64,000 bases of DNA from JACKHA01 sp041401985 (GTDB lineage: Bacteria; Planctomycetota; Phycisphaerae; Phycisphaerales; UBA1924): positions 1 to 64,000 of the forward strand of contig JAWKTE010000019.1 in NCBI GenBank assembly GCA_041401985.1, read 5' to 3'. The first letter of the stretch is position 1. Every line of letters starts with the position of its first letter. This document shows, piece after piece, positions 8,568 to 16,354 of the stretch. The notes under the pieces are model-generated. The model was not told where the DNA came from, searched no databases, and worked only from the letters and a program-made list of their open reading frames with translations. Both the position numbers and the translations under genes were made by a program.

Positions 8568-8903
8568 TTAGATGCAGTGATGTCCCGGACATACGCACCA
8601 GTATGGGCACCAGGTATGGTGAGGACCGCAGTAGCCCGAGCAGGGTCGCTTGGCACGCTCTTCGGCTATCTGCTGTGCCGGGCAGACCGAGGCGGCCACC
8701 CACTTGAATGCTCCGCACGTCCGCCCGCGTCGCACGCAGTCGTCGTACGTCATGTTGTGCACAACCACTACGTTCCACTTGTCGTCGCCGCTCGCTGGAT
8801 CGGGGACGGCGAACAGGCCCGTGCCCATCTCGTCCACGTTGACCCTTAGCGCCTCAAACGACTTGTCGGGGGTCTGATTCCGCTTTGCGCAACCGCAACT
8901 CAT
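8568..8903 (-). CDS. cysteine-rich small protein
   Basis: A 111-residue protein starting MSCGCAK at ATG 8903 (AGAAGAGG upstream). It contains 11 cysteines. Two are at the N-terminus (SCGC) and six are in the last 30 residues (RPCSGYC, TWCPYWCVCPGHHC), with His pairs. There is no signal peptide. The pattern suggests metal binding or disulfide crosslinks; the N-terminal MSCGC could also be a ligand site. It lies 42 bp before the methyltransferase ATG on the same strand, so the two genes are very likely co-transcribed. No family recognised. Confidence 0.65.
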   Translation of the reverse strand: MSCGCAKRNQTPDKSFEALRVNVDEMGTGLFAVPDPASGDDKWNVVVVHNMTYDDCVRRGRTCGAFKWVAASVCPAQQIAEERAKRPCSGYCGPHHTWCPYWCVCPGHHCI

Positions 8904-9091
8904 GGCCAAGGCCTCTTCTCGCGAGCGGGGGATACACCTGGGGAGCGGATGGCGACGGTCGTCGCCGAGCAGCACGACCCGCTGTAGCGCATCATGACCA
9001 CCTCCCGCGACACTTGCCGCCGGCCCAGGAATCCACCCTTTGGTCATGCGGCTTGAGCGAACGGTGGCGACAAGATGCCTGCCGAATTCGT

Positions 9092-11602
9092 TCACGGTGA
9101 TGGCGTCCCAGGCGGCAGAGCGGCCCTGAACATCGCGTCAATGCGCTCGATCTGGCCGGCCAGGAGCCCTTGGTAGTCCTCGCTCGGCCCAAGCAGTCCC
9201 AGTTCACGCCGCCGCTCGTGAAGGGCTTGGGCGTCCACGGCGCACCGCCGGGCCTCCGTCAGATCCGCGAGATCGTTCCACAGCAGGGCACCTCCGTCTC
9301 GCAGGCGCGCGGCCGGGCCCTCCGCCAGCGCTGCCGCGCGGGCCGACAAGGCAACCTCGAGCGCTCGTATCGACGTGTGGCTTTCGGGGTCGAGGTCGTA
9401 CCCCCGGCGGGCCAGCCGCACGGACTCTCCGGTCAGGCGCTCCGCCTCGTCGCGGTCGCCGATGATCGCCAGCACGGCCGCAAGCCGGTTCATCGTCGAG
9501 GCACGCTCGTAGTTCCGAGAAATGCGCCCCGTGTCCGGGCCGCCCACGGCGTGGACCTGGTCCCAGAGCGAGAGCGACTCACGCAGAGCCGCGACCGATT
9601 CCTGGGTCCGATCCAACCGGCCCAGCGTGTCCCCCAACGCGCGCAGCGACCGGGCCAGCACGCGACGCGATCGATCGCTCGAGGGGTCCATGTCCAGCAC
9701 ACGCCTCGCCTCCCGAACCGAGGCTTCGAGGCCAGGCAATGCGAGGGACCAAACGCGGTCTGGATAGATCTTGGAGTAGGCGTGCGACACCATCATGCGG
9801 GCGCGATCGGCGAGCAGGGCGGTGTCGCGGGGCTCGAGCGCGGCCGCTTGGTCGAGAAGGGCCATGGCTTGGTCGAGGCTCCCGGGATAGTCCGGGTCGT
9901 CCACGTCGAGGCACAAGGCGACGCCCTCGAGGGCGCGGGCACGAAGCCACATTCCACGGGTCGAGGATCCAACGGGCAGGGTCGAGTCCAGGAGAGTCAG
10001 GGCGTCTCGGTACTGGGCGAGCCCTGAGCTCCTGTCGCCGAGAGCTCCGAAGGCGCCGTTGGCCAGGGTGTCGCCGAGCCGGATCCTCGCGTCCGCGACC
10101 TCCATGACGAGCTCGGCATCCTCGCGGTCGGCCGATCCAACCGTGAGGCGGTCAAGGTACGCCGACGCCTCCGCCACCATGCGACGCCGGACCGGGATTG
10201 AACCAGGCAGGTCCACAAGGGCACCATCCAGATCGTCCATGATCCACTTCGCGAACCTGAGGGTGTCCTGAAGCCGAGCCTCGGCGACGTCCCGCTGAGC
10301 TGCGGCAATCCTGGCCTGCCACGCCGCGGCGGCAATGCCGGTGGCGACGGCGAGCGCCACCAACGCGACCAACGCCGCGATCAGTGGCTGCCGGCGGGCA
10401 AACAAGGCCAATCGAAGGACCGGGCTCGGCGGACGCCGCAGCAGCGGCTGATTGATCATCGCCCGCCGAAGGTCCTCGGCGAACGCCGCGCAGTTTTCGT
10501 ACCGCGCCGATCGTTCCGTGGCCAGTGCGACCTCCAGTACGTCGGACACCAGCCTGGGCACTCGGCGCCCGACTCGTCGGGTGAGCGGGATCGGCGGACG
10601 GGATTCCTTGATCTGGGCGATCCTGGCGAGCGACCGGCCCTCGACGTCCAAGGGGAGCGAGCCGCTGAGCAGCTTGTACGCGGTGCACGCGAGCCCGTAG
10701 ACATCCGCCCGCATGTCGGGACGCAGGAGCGAGAACTGCTCGGGGGCCATGTACTCCGGCGTCCCGACGATGTCGTCTCCGATGGCCCGCAAGCTCTCCT
10801 CTATCGCGGGATTGAACTGCCGCATGGCGGCCACGCCGAAGTCGATCACCTGCACGATCAGCGACAGATCGCTCCCCGATACGAGGATGTTGGACGGCTT
10901 CAGGTCGCGGTGCACCACACCCCCGATGTTGGCGTGGTTCACAGCTGCCGCCGCATCGAGCACGAGCCGAACGATTGCTTCCACCTTGGGCTCGTGCGCC
11001 TCAACCCACTCGTCGATCCGTTTGCCGTTGACGTACGGCATGACCAAATACGGCATGCCCTGCGCGGGGCCTTCATCCGCAACAGCGAGTTCATCGACGG
11101 GCACGATGCCCGGGTGGCTGAGCTGCTCGTGGACGAGTTTCTCGATACGCAGCCGGCGGTACTCGTCGGAATCGGCGTGGGCGAGCAGCAGCTTGATGGC
11201 CACCCGCTCGCCCGTCGCGGTGCGGACGCCCTCGTACACGTCCCCGGACTTGCTGGCCCAGATGCGCCGGACGATCGACATCCCGCGCAGCGTCGATCCC
11301 TCCTGAAGCACAGGGGCGCGAGGGCGGTGCTCCCGCCGGGTGGGCCCTCGCGACGATGAGGCGACGATGCTCGGGTCCAATCGAAAGAACGGCGCGACGT
11401 CGTCCGGATCGTCCGTGGCTCGTTCCAGGAGTTCCAGGACCTCGCGTACAACCTCTGGATCGTCCGGGCACTGACTCTTCAGGAAACGCTCGCGGTCCTC
11501 GGGCGGAAGGTCCGAAGCGCGGTCGAACAGCGTTCGGATCCGACGGAGCGAATCGTCTTCATCGGACGCGCCGAGCGTGTGCGGGGGCGGGGCCACCACC
11601 AT
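9092..11602 (-). CDS. serine/threonine protein kinase with membrane anchor and TPR-like sensor
   Basis: An 836-residue protein. Residues 15-70 resemble the short helical region found before many planctomycete kinases. The kinase domain spans about 110-385: catalytic loop HRDLKPSNIL, metal-binding DFGVAA, activation segment GTPEYMAPEQ, and DVYGLA. A transmembrane helix follows (LIAALVALVALAVATGIAAAAW, about 405-427), then about 400 residues of helical TPR-like repeats that would face the periplasm. It starts 9 bp after the stop of the ECF sigma gene on the same strand. This sigma-kinase pairing is common in Planctomycetota, where the kinase is thought to control the sigma factor. Confidence 0.9.
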   Translation of the reverse strand: MVVAPPPHTLGASDEDDSLRRIRTLFDRASDLPPEDRERFLKSQCPDDPEVVREVLELLERATDDPDDVAPFFRLDPSIVASSSRGPTRREHRPRAPVLQEGSTLRGMSIVRRIWASKSGDVYEGVRTATGERVAIKLLLAHADSDEYRRLRIEKLVHEQLSHPGIVPVDELAVADEGPAQGMPYLVMPYVNGKRIDEWVEAHEPKVEAIVRLVLDAAAAVNHANIGGVVHRDLKPSNILVSGSDLSLIVQVIDFGVAAMRQFNPAIEESLRAIGDDIVGTPEYMAPEQFSLLRPDMRADVYGLACTAYKLLSGSLPLDVEGRSLARIAQIKESRPPIPLTRRVGRRVPRLVSDVLEVALATERSARYENCAAFAEDLRRAMINQPLLRRPPSPVLRLALFARRQPLIAALVALVALAVATGIAAAAWQARIAAAQRDVAEARLQDTLRFAKWIMDDLDGALVDLPGSIPVRRRMVAEASAYLDRLTVGSADREDAELVMEVADARIRLGDTLANGAFGALGDRSSGLAQYRDALTLLDSTLPVGSSTRGMWLRARALEGVALCLDVDDPDYPGSLDQAMALLDQAAALEPRDTALLADRARMMVSHAYSKIYPDRVWSLALPGLEASVREARRVLDMDPSSDRSRRVLARSLRALGDTLGRLDRTQESVAALRESLSLWDQVHAVGGPDTGRISRNYERASTMNRLAAVLAIIGDRDEAERLTGESVRLARRGYDLDPESHTSIRALEVALSARAAALAEGPAARLRDGGALLWNDLADLTEARRCAVDAQALHERRRELGLLGPSEDYQGLLAGQIERIDAMFRAALPPGTPSP

Positions 11603-11611
11603 TCCTTCGGT

Positions 11612-12219
11612 TCATGCGCCCGTCGCTCGGTCCCGCGACAGCGATTCGCGGAAAGACCATTGGCGATGCAGCCACGCGCGGAAGAACTCCAGGTCTCTTT
11701 GGACCGTTCGCACGTCGATGCCAAGTGAGCCGGCGATTGTCTTTGGATCGAGCCCCAGGAAGTAGTGCATCGACGCGACCTGCGCCCACCGGGACTCCAC
11801 TCGCTGGAGGCGGTCGATCAGCTCGTTCGCGAGCATGATGAGGTCGGGGCTGGCCGGATCGATGCGATGGGCCAAACCGTTCTCGCCCGCGGACCAGCAG
11901 AACCGGTCGCCAATCCGGGGGGCGTGCTTTCGACGGACCTTGCGTTTGAGGGCCTCGTCCACGAGAACCCGGCGAACGGCGCGGCGGCGCCGAAGAAATG
12001 GGCCCGGCTCTGCCACCGGGGGGTCCGCTGCAAACGAATCCACGCGCTGTGTACGACAGTCGTGAGGTTTTGCCCGGTACCTTCCCCGTGGACCCCCCCG
12101 GACTCCCGCCGGAGCTGGCCGCCGGTGATTCGGCGCAGTTGCCGGTAGATGTCGGTGTAGATCGCGTCGGCCCGTGGGCCGCCCAGCTCTCGATTGATCA
12201 CTCGGGTCATGGTGCCCAT
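11612..12219 (-). CDS. ECF-type RNA polymerase sigma factor (TIGR02999-like), one frameshift
   Basis: The start is ATG 12219 or 12210. Region 2 reads ADAIYTDIYRQLRRITGGQL, LTTVVHSAWIRLQR, RAHFFGAAA. Near 11980 the frame changes and the sequence goes on as AVRRVLVDEALKRKVRRKHA, then region 4 (LIDRLQRVESRWAQVASMHY, PKTIAGSLGIDVRTVQRDLE, FFRAWLHRQW). Joined, this gives about 200 residues, normal for the ECF family that Planctomycetota pair with Ser/Thr kinases. The adjoining kinase gene begins 9 bp downstream. One missing base restores a perfect frame, so a sequence error is more likely than decay. Confidence 0.75.
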
Positions 12220-12344
12220 CGGCGAGGAGTCTATCAGGAACGCGCCCGCCGCCAAGCCCGATTCTCTCCATTCGGAGCGGTTGGTGCGCCACCAGAAAGT
12301 TGGCGGGGATTCTGTCGCAGGCGGGTTCGATGCCCGCATGTAGG

Positions 12345-12605
12345 TCACCGCCGACGCAGGCTCCACCGCACTCGCACCGGCGGCCTGGCCGCGGCCAGGA
12401 ACAGGAGGCTGCTCGCCACCGCACTCGCCGGGTGCATGAGTACTTCGAACCGGAGGTACACGAGCGGGGCAACACACGCCATGCCAGAGGCGCACGACTC
12501 GAGGTAGGGTCGCGGCGTCCGCCACAGTCCCTCGAAGTCCAGGCCGAGACGGACCACCTGGAAGCAAATGGCGACGGCGATCGCGATGGTGAGGTTCAAG
12601 GCCAT
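12345..12605 (-). CDS. small hypothetical membrane protein
   Basis: From ATG 12605 the reading gives 86 residues with hydrophobic segments LTIAIAVAICFQVVRLGL, SCASGMACVAPLVYL and SAVASSLLFLAAA, so two or three membrane passes. It sits between the ECF sigma gene and the BlaR1-type gene, all on the same strand. The ribosome site is weak and no family is recognised, so the call is tentative. Confidence 0.4.
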   Translation of the reverse strand: MALNLTIAIAVAICFQVVRLGLDFEGLWRTPRPYLESCASGMACVAPLVYLRFEVLMHPASAVASSLLFLAAARPPVRVRWSLRRR

Positions 12606-12740
12606 GGGACTGTGACCCGAGCGAAAGGAATCCGCACGAGACTCGTTGAGCGCACGCGTGCTCGAGCAAGTCGCCGTGGCGGGCACCGAATGACACGAGG
12701 CAGCTGTCGAAGCGCACCGCTCACCGTCGCTTCGGTCCGT

Positions 12741-13701
12741 TCACAGCCCCATTATCGGCCCCTGCTCGTCGAGCAGGAAGAACACCGCCTGCAGCAGGCA
12801 CAGCAGGGCCGCCACGAACCCGACGTACGCAAGCAGCTGGCGGCAACTGGCCCGCTCGGGCAGCAGCTCGAGGGCCGAGCCGCGGTCGTCGGGGCGGTGC
12901 GCGGCCAGGGCCTCGAACCGCCCGCCAGCGTGCCGCTGGCGTGTGCATCGAGGCCAGCCCAGGGCCCAGCGGGCTGGTGCCCTTAACCGCATAGTGGGCC
13001 AGCACGGCCCCGTACTCGCGCCGCGACAGCCCGGCGTAACTCACGCCCTCGTCGCACACGATCTCCCGGGCCGTGCGGATCTCGCGCGAGGCGATCCAGT
13101 ACAGCGGGTTCCACCACATCAGCGCCCCGGCCAGCTGCAGCACCAGCTGCGACAGGCAGTCGCCACGCCGGATGTGCCCCATCTCGTGGGTCAGCACCGC
13201 CATGCGGACGCTCGAACTCGCGGCCCTCAGCTCGGTCGGCAGCACCACCACCGGCAGGAACAGGCCGGTGACCAGCGGCCCGCGCACGTGGCGCGAGTAC
13301 ACGACCACGGGCCTCGCGCAGCCCCACGTGGCCCGCGGCCCGGTCGAACAGGTCCTGCTCGTCCGGCCCGGCCTGCTCGCTGAGCATGATGATGCCCTGG
13401 ACGAACAGGGAACCGGCCAGCAGCCGGGCCGCGACCACGCCGATGCCAATGAGCCACACGATCCGGAAGAAGTCCAGCGGGTACCCCGAGCCGCGGGACG
13501 AGGCCGCGAGCGCGGTCACCAGCTCGCCGCAGGCCACGATGGGCAGCACCGCGCGCAGCAAGCGGTCAGCACGAAGTGGTCGGCCGCGCGCGAGCCGTGG
13601 GCGTTCTGGCCGACCGAGACCACGCCGGCCACCAGGATCACGCTCGCCATGGCCAGCGCGAACGGGGCGCCGAACATCCAGAAGACGATCTCGCTCTCCA
13701 C
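12741..13701 (-). CDS. BlaR1/MecR1-like M56 membrane metallopeptidase (frameshifted)
   Basis: The reading starts at GTG 13701 behind AAGGAGG. It gives hydrophobic segments (FWMFGAPFALAMASVILVAG; then, after a frame change near 13560, FFRIVWLIGIGVVAARLLAG). A second change near 13310 leads to VVVYSRHVRGPLVTGLFLPV, VVLPTELRAA and the zinc site HEMGHIRRGD with MWWNPLYWIASREI and CDEGVSY, the hallmark of the M56 family. A third change near 12910 gives the last membrane segment (LLAYVGFVAALLCLLQAVFFLL). There is no penicillin-binding sensor domain after the last helix. The gene lies downstream of the BlaI-type repressor gene; in characterised systems this protease inactivates that repressor. Confidence 0.75.
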
Positions 13702-13852
13702 CACGCCCTCCTTCGACTCCGCCCGGCACGTCGGCGGGGCTGAGCGGGGGAACCCTCCTTCGAGTCCCCGCCCGACTGCCCGCGTCATCTCACCACCGCA
13801 GCCGCACAACCGCCACGATCGCGGCGAGCGCCACGTTCTCGATCTGCTCCGC

Positions 13853-14245
13853 TCACGGCCCGCGCTCCCGCAGCTCCTTGTCGATCAGCCCACGCAGCTC
13901 CTCGAGCTCCTTCCGCGGCATGCCGGCCCGCTGCTGCGACAGGTGCACCGAGACCGCCGAGAGCAGCGAGCCGCCGAAGAACGTGTCGAGCACCCGGCGC
14001 AGGGCCGTCTTGCCGGCCTTCTGGCGGGCCTGGACCGGGCGGTACACCGCGGCCCGCCCGTCGAACTCCTTGCGCAGCATGCCCCGCCTCACCAGATTGC
14101 CCAGCATGGTGCGCACGGCCGTCTCGGTCGGCGGGTCGTCGATGGCCGCGGTGGCCTCGGCCACGGTCGCTACGCCCAGGCGGTAGACCGCGTCCATGAT
14201 CTGCCGCTCCCGCGGGCTTAGCTCGTAGTCGTGGACGGGGGACAT
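13853..14245 (-). CDS. BlaI/MecI-family winged-helix repressor
   Basis: A 130-residue protein from ATG 14245. LSPRERQIMDAVYRLGVATV, then EATAAIDDPPTETAVRTMLG, and LVRRGMLRKEFDGRAAVYRP form the PenR winged helix. The C-terminal helices (RVLDTFFGGSLLSAVSVHLS, LEELRGLIDKEL) serve in dimer formation. BlaI proteins repress their own gene and a partner M56 protease gene, which here follows after about 150 bp. A perfect inverted repeat lies 30 bp upstream. No beta-lactamase gene is in view, so the regulated target is unknown; planctomycetes use such pairs in many contexts. Confidence 0.85.
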   Translation of the reverse strand: MSPVHDYELSPRERQIMDAVYRLGVATVAEATAAIDDPPTETAVRTMLGNLVRRGMLRKEFDGRAAVYRPVQARQKAGKTALRRVLDTFFGGSLLSAVSVHLSQQRAGMPRKELEELRGLIDKELRERGP

Positions 14246-14274
14246 GGGGCCTCCCGGGCGTGCCATGGGGAACC

Positions 14275-14292
14275 GCCACAAGTATGGCGGAT
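14275..14292. promoter_or_regulatory. inverted repeat upstream of blaI-type gene, candidate operator
   Basis: CCGCCA-CAAGTA-TGGCGG is a perfect inverted repeat 30 bp before the repressor start codon. BlaI dimers bind short inverted repeats over their own promoter, with the family core TACA-N-TGTA; this site has a different core, so the assignment rests on place and symmetry only. Confidence 0.45.
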
Positions 14293-14992
14293 GGAGGGCG
14301 GGTTGTCAAGGGCGTTGTGGGGTCGACGCCGCGGACCACGATCCGTCTCCCAGAAGCACCGACTTCGTCGAAGTCTGTGCGCAGTCAGGCGCTCCGGCGA
14401 GGCTTCGACGATGCGAACCAAACGGGCGCTCAGCTCTTCTTCATCAGCGACGCTGACCCTTGTCAGCTGTTTCACCCTGGCGTAGGCCGCACATACGAAA
14501 ACACGTTCATCGGGCAGTTCGTGCTCACGAACCGGACGCCCGCGATGGAGCGCGTTCTCGATCGGCTCCGCCCCGCCGACTCGCGGAGCACCCCATAACC
14601 ATGCAACCGGTGTGAGTTGGCGCCCGTGGCTCACTTTCGAAGTACCGTCGCTCGGACGAACGTCGGTATACTCGGCTCGCCCCGACCTCGAGTTCGCCGG
14701 GCCACGACTGGCGGTTGAACGGAGTCGAGACATGAACGCACTGTCGGGCATCGGGCGTCCGTACCTGTCCGATTCGAGCAGGGAGCCTGTCATTGTCGAG
14801 TCGCGGGGCATGTGAACTTGTCGTCAGTGAGCTGTGTACTCGCCAACGAGAGTGCGAGTATCTGTGCGAGGTTCCGCTCCCGGAAGGGGTGACCCTCCCT
14901 CAGCTCATGCTCGAGCTTCGCGCCCGCCATGCCCTGGGGAGATGGCGTGTCGCTCGCGGCCGCTTGAGCGGCCGTCGAGTTCTGCTTGGACC
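14293..14992. other. no confident gene
   Basis: A 700-base gap between the BlaI-type gene and a truncated plus-strand gene. A minus-strand open frame around 14690-14390 (for example VFVCAAYARVKQLTRVSVAD) looks partly protein-like, but it overlaps the BlaI promoter frame and has no motif. I cannot support a gene. The stretch may contain remnants of genes lost from the integrated element. Confidence 0.4.
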
Positions 14993-15600
14993 ATGTTTGC
15001 ACACAGGGGCTTGTCGAACCGTTCATGGCGGGTCTGGGCTTTTCCGACAGACCCCAGCAGCGGCTGGCACGAGCAAGTGGGCCCGTCCATCAGGCGCGCG
15101 ATCCAGACATGGGCCGGGCCAATTCCAGATTTCACGTGGCAGTTCGTCGGGCCAGTCAGGCTTCACGCGGGTGTGCCGACGCACCTCGTTCCGCGGTTCG
15201 CTCGGCTGCTGTACCAGATCGCAAAGGACGAAGGCCTGGAGAACATCGCCCGGTTGACCTCTTGGGAGCTGCGCACGCTCATCGATCGGGCATTCCGAGG
15301 CACCTCGTTCGCGAAGGAATTCCTGTCGTCCGAGGCCGGCGCGGGCTTCGTCAGGTCGGCGGGCACCGCGATCCACGCCGCCGGGTGGCCCGTTGAACCG
15401 CGGGCGAGCGAGCTTGTGGCCGGTGAGCCAGGGTTCCGACCCGGCTTCCTGGGTATGGTCGTCAACGAGCTCGACCAAATCTTGTCCGGCGGAGAAGACG
15501 CCCCGCGGTCCCGCGTATCTCGGTCGTTGTTCCCCCACATCGCCGTGCAGGCCGACGAGGGGTTGCTCGTGCTCGAGTTCCCTGGCCTGCTTCGGAGCGG
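14993..15600 (+). pseudogene. hypothetical gene truncated at its 3' end by an element junction
   Basis: From ATG 14993 the reading is protein-like: PSIRRAIQTWAGPIPDFTW, LVPRFARLLYQIAKDEGLEN, IARLTSWELRTLIDRAFRGT, GFRPGFLGMVVNELDQILSG, LFPHIAVQADEGLLVLEF. It continues up to about residue 200. From about 15600 onward the frame only reads the opposite strand of the integrase remnant, so the authentic C-terminus has been lost. No family recognised. The start may lie further upstream, since the frame is open from 14834. Confidence 0.45.
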
Positions 15601-15969
15601 GTTGAGCGCCAGGGGCCCGAAGTCGGCGGCCCTCGTCAGCCCGTACAACTTCACGAGCGGCCGGACCGCGTCGTTGAGCGCGTTGATCTCGCTGGTCGGC
15701 CGCCCGTTCTTGACGTAGTACCCGTCGGCCCACTCGAAGAACCCGTCGACCAGCTCGGCCACGGTCAGGTCGGGAGGCGGGCCCGAACCCGGCTCGGCCA
15801 GCAGGGCCGCCCGGCGGCTGGTCAGCCACTCGGCGATGACACGGTCGTACTCGGCCCGGCTCTCGGGAGAGCCGTGCTTGCCGAGGTAGATGTCCTTGCC
15901 GTCGAGCCGGACGACGGCCAGGCCCCAGGCCTTGTGGAGTCGGTACGAAGGGATCTTCTGCTTGGCCAC
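15600..15969 (-). pseudogene. tyrosine-recombinase integrase, N-terminal remnant, copy B
   Basis: Starts at GTG 15969 with GGAGA seven bases upstream. The N-terminal arm domain is clear: VAKQKIPSYRLHKAWGLAVV, then RLDGKDIYLGKHGSPESRAE, YDRVIAEWL, LTVAELVDGFFEWADGYYVK, PLVKLYGLTRAADFGPLAL. That is the start of the planctomycete site-specific integrase family found beside tRNA genes. After about 120 codons the similarity ends and the frame reads through antisense of the truncated gene at 14993, so the core-binding and catalytic domains (R...H-x-x-R...Y) are absent. Transcription points away from the tRNA-Thr gene, as in a freshly integrated element, but the enzyme cannot be active. Confidence 0.8.
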
Positions 15970-15987
15970 GGTGCATCTCCGGGCCAA

Positions 15988-16007
15988 AATGTGGTAGCTA
16001 CCACATT
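15988..16007. promoter_or_regulatory. perfect 20-bp palindrome upstream of integrase remnant B
   Basis: AATGTGGTAG followed by its exact reverse complement CTACCACATT, 19-38 bp upstream of the integrase GTG. Its centre aligns exactly with that of the palindrome at 385-408, but several symmetric base pairs have changed together. A role as repressor or integrase site, or as an mRNA hairpin, is inferred. Confidence 0.65.
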
Positions 16008-16011
16008 CTGG

Positions 16012-16123
16012 CGCCTCTGAGCTGCACCGCCGTCCACCGGCGGGTACGCGTAAGTGACGCGTTCAGCAGGACTTCGACGATAGCCGCGTGTCGGACTCGA
16101 ACCGACGACCTGCGGTTTACAAA
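16012..16123. repeat. right att-like direct repeat overlapping tRNA-Thr
   Basis: The right member of the pair with 411-522. It runs from just outside the palindrome into the intact tRNA-Thr gene, as far as the anticodon loop. Between tRNA and integrase it holds ACGCGT-aagtg-ACGCGT (two identical palindromic hexamers 5 bp apart), kept in both copies, which could be recombinase binding sites. Confidence 0.8.
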
Positions 16124-16154
16124 ACCGCTGCTCTACCAACTGAGCTAACGCGGC
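16082..16154 (-). tRNA. tRNA-Thr (anticodon UGU)
   Basis: The minus strand folds as a full cloverleaf: acceptor GCCGCGT with ACGCGGC, D arm with AGTTGGTAGA, anticodon stem GCGGT/ACCGC around TTTGTAA (anticodon TGT), and T arm GTCGG/CCGAC with TTCGAGT. The discriminator is T and CCA is not encoded. Its 3' portion is duplicated at 481-522, so this gene served as the integration target and was rebuilt intact. Confidence 0.95.
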
Positions 16155-16354
16155 AGGCCTCGAATCGTATCCAACCGGCGATGCGTGGTGCCCGCGATCC
16201 CGCCGATCGGCGCCCCGAAGTCGGCCACTCGCGCGTCGCGCGGCCCACGGTACAAGCATCGGACCCGCCCAGGAACGTCGCACTCAGGTCACCTCCGACT
16301 TGACGGGTCGCCATCCCCCGCGCACCGTCCGTCCTCTGTTCGTATGCTCTCGCC

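Noticed and set aside
12741..14245. Beta-lactam resistance locus
   Set aside because: The regulator and protease fit the family, but there is no beta-lactamase or penicillin-binding sensor. Such pairs are common in planctomycetes in other roles.
14390..14811. Minus-strand open frame upstream of the BlaI-type gene
   Set aside because: It is open and partly protein-like, but it has no motif or ribosome site and runs through the repressor promoter in another frame. Listed as a gap instead.
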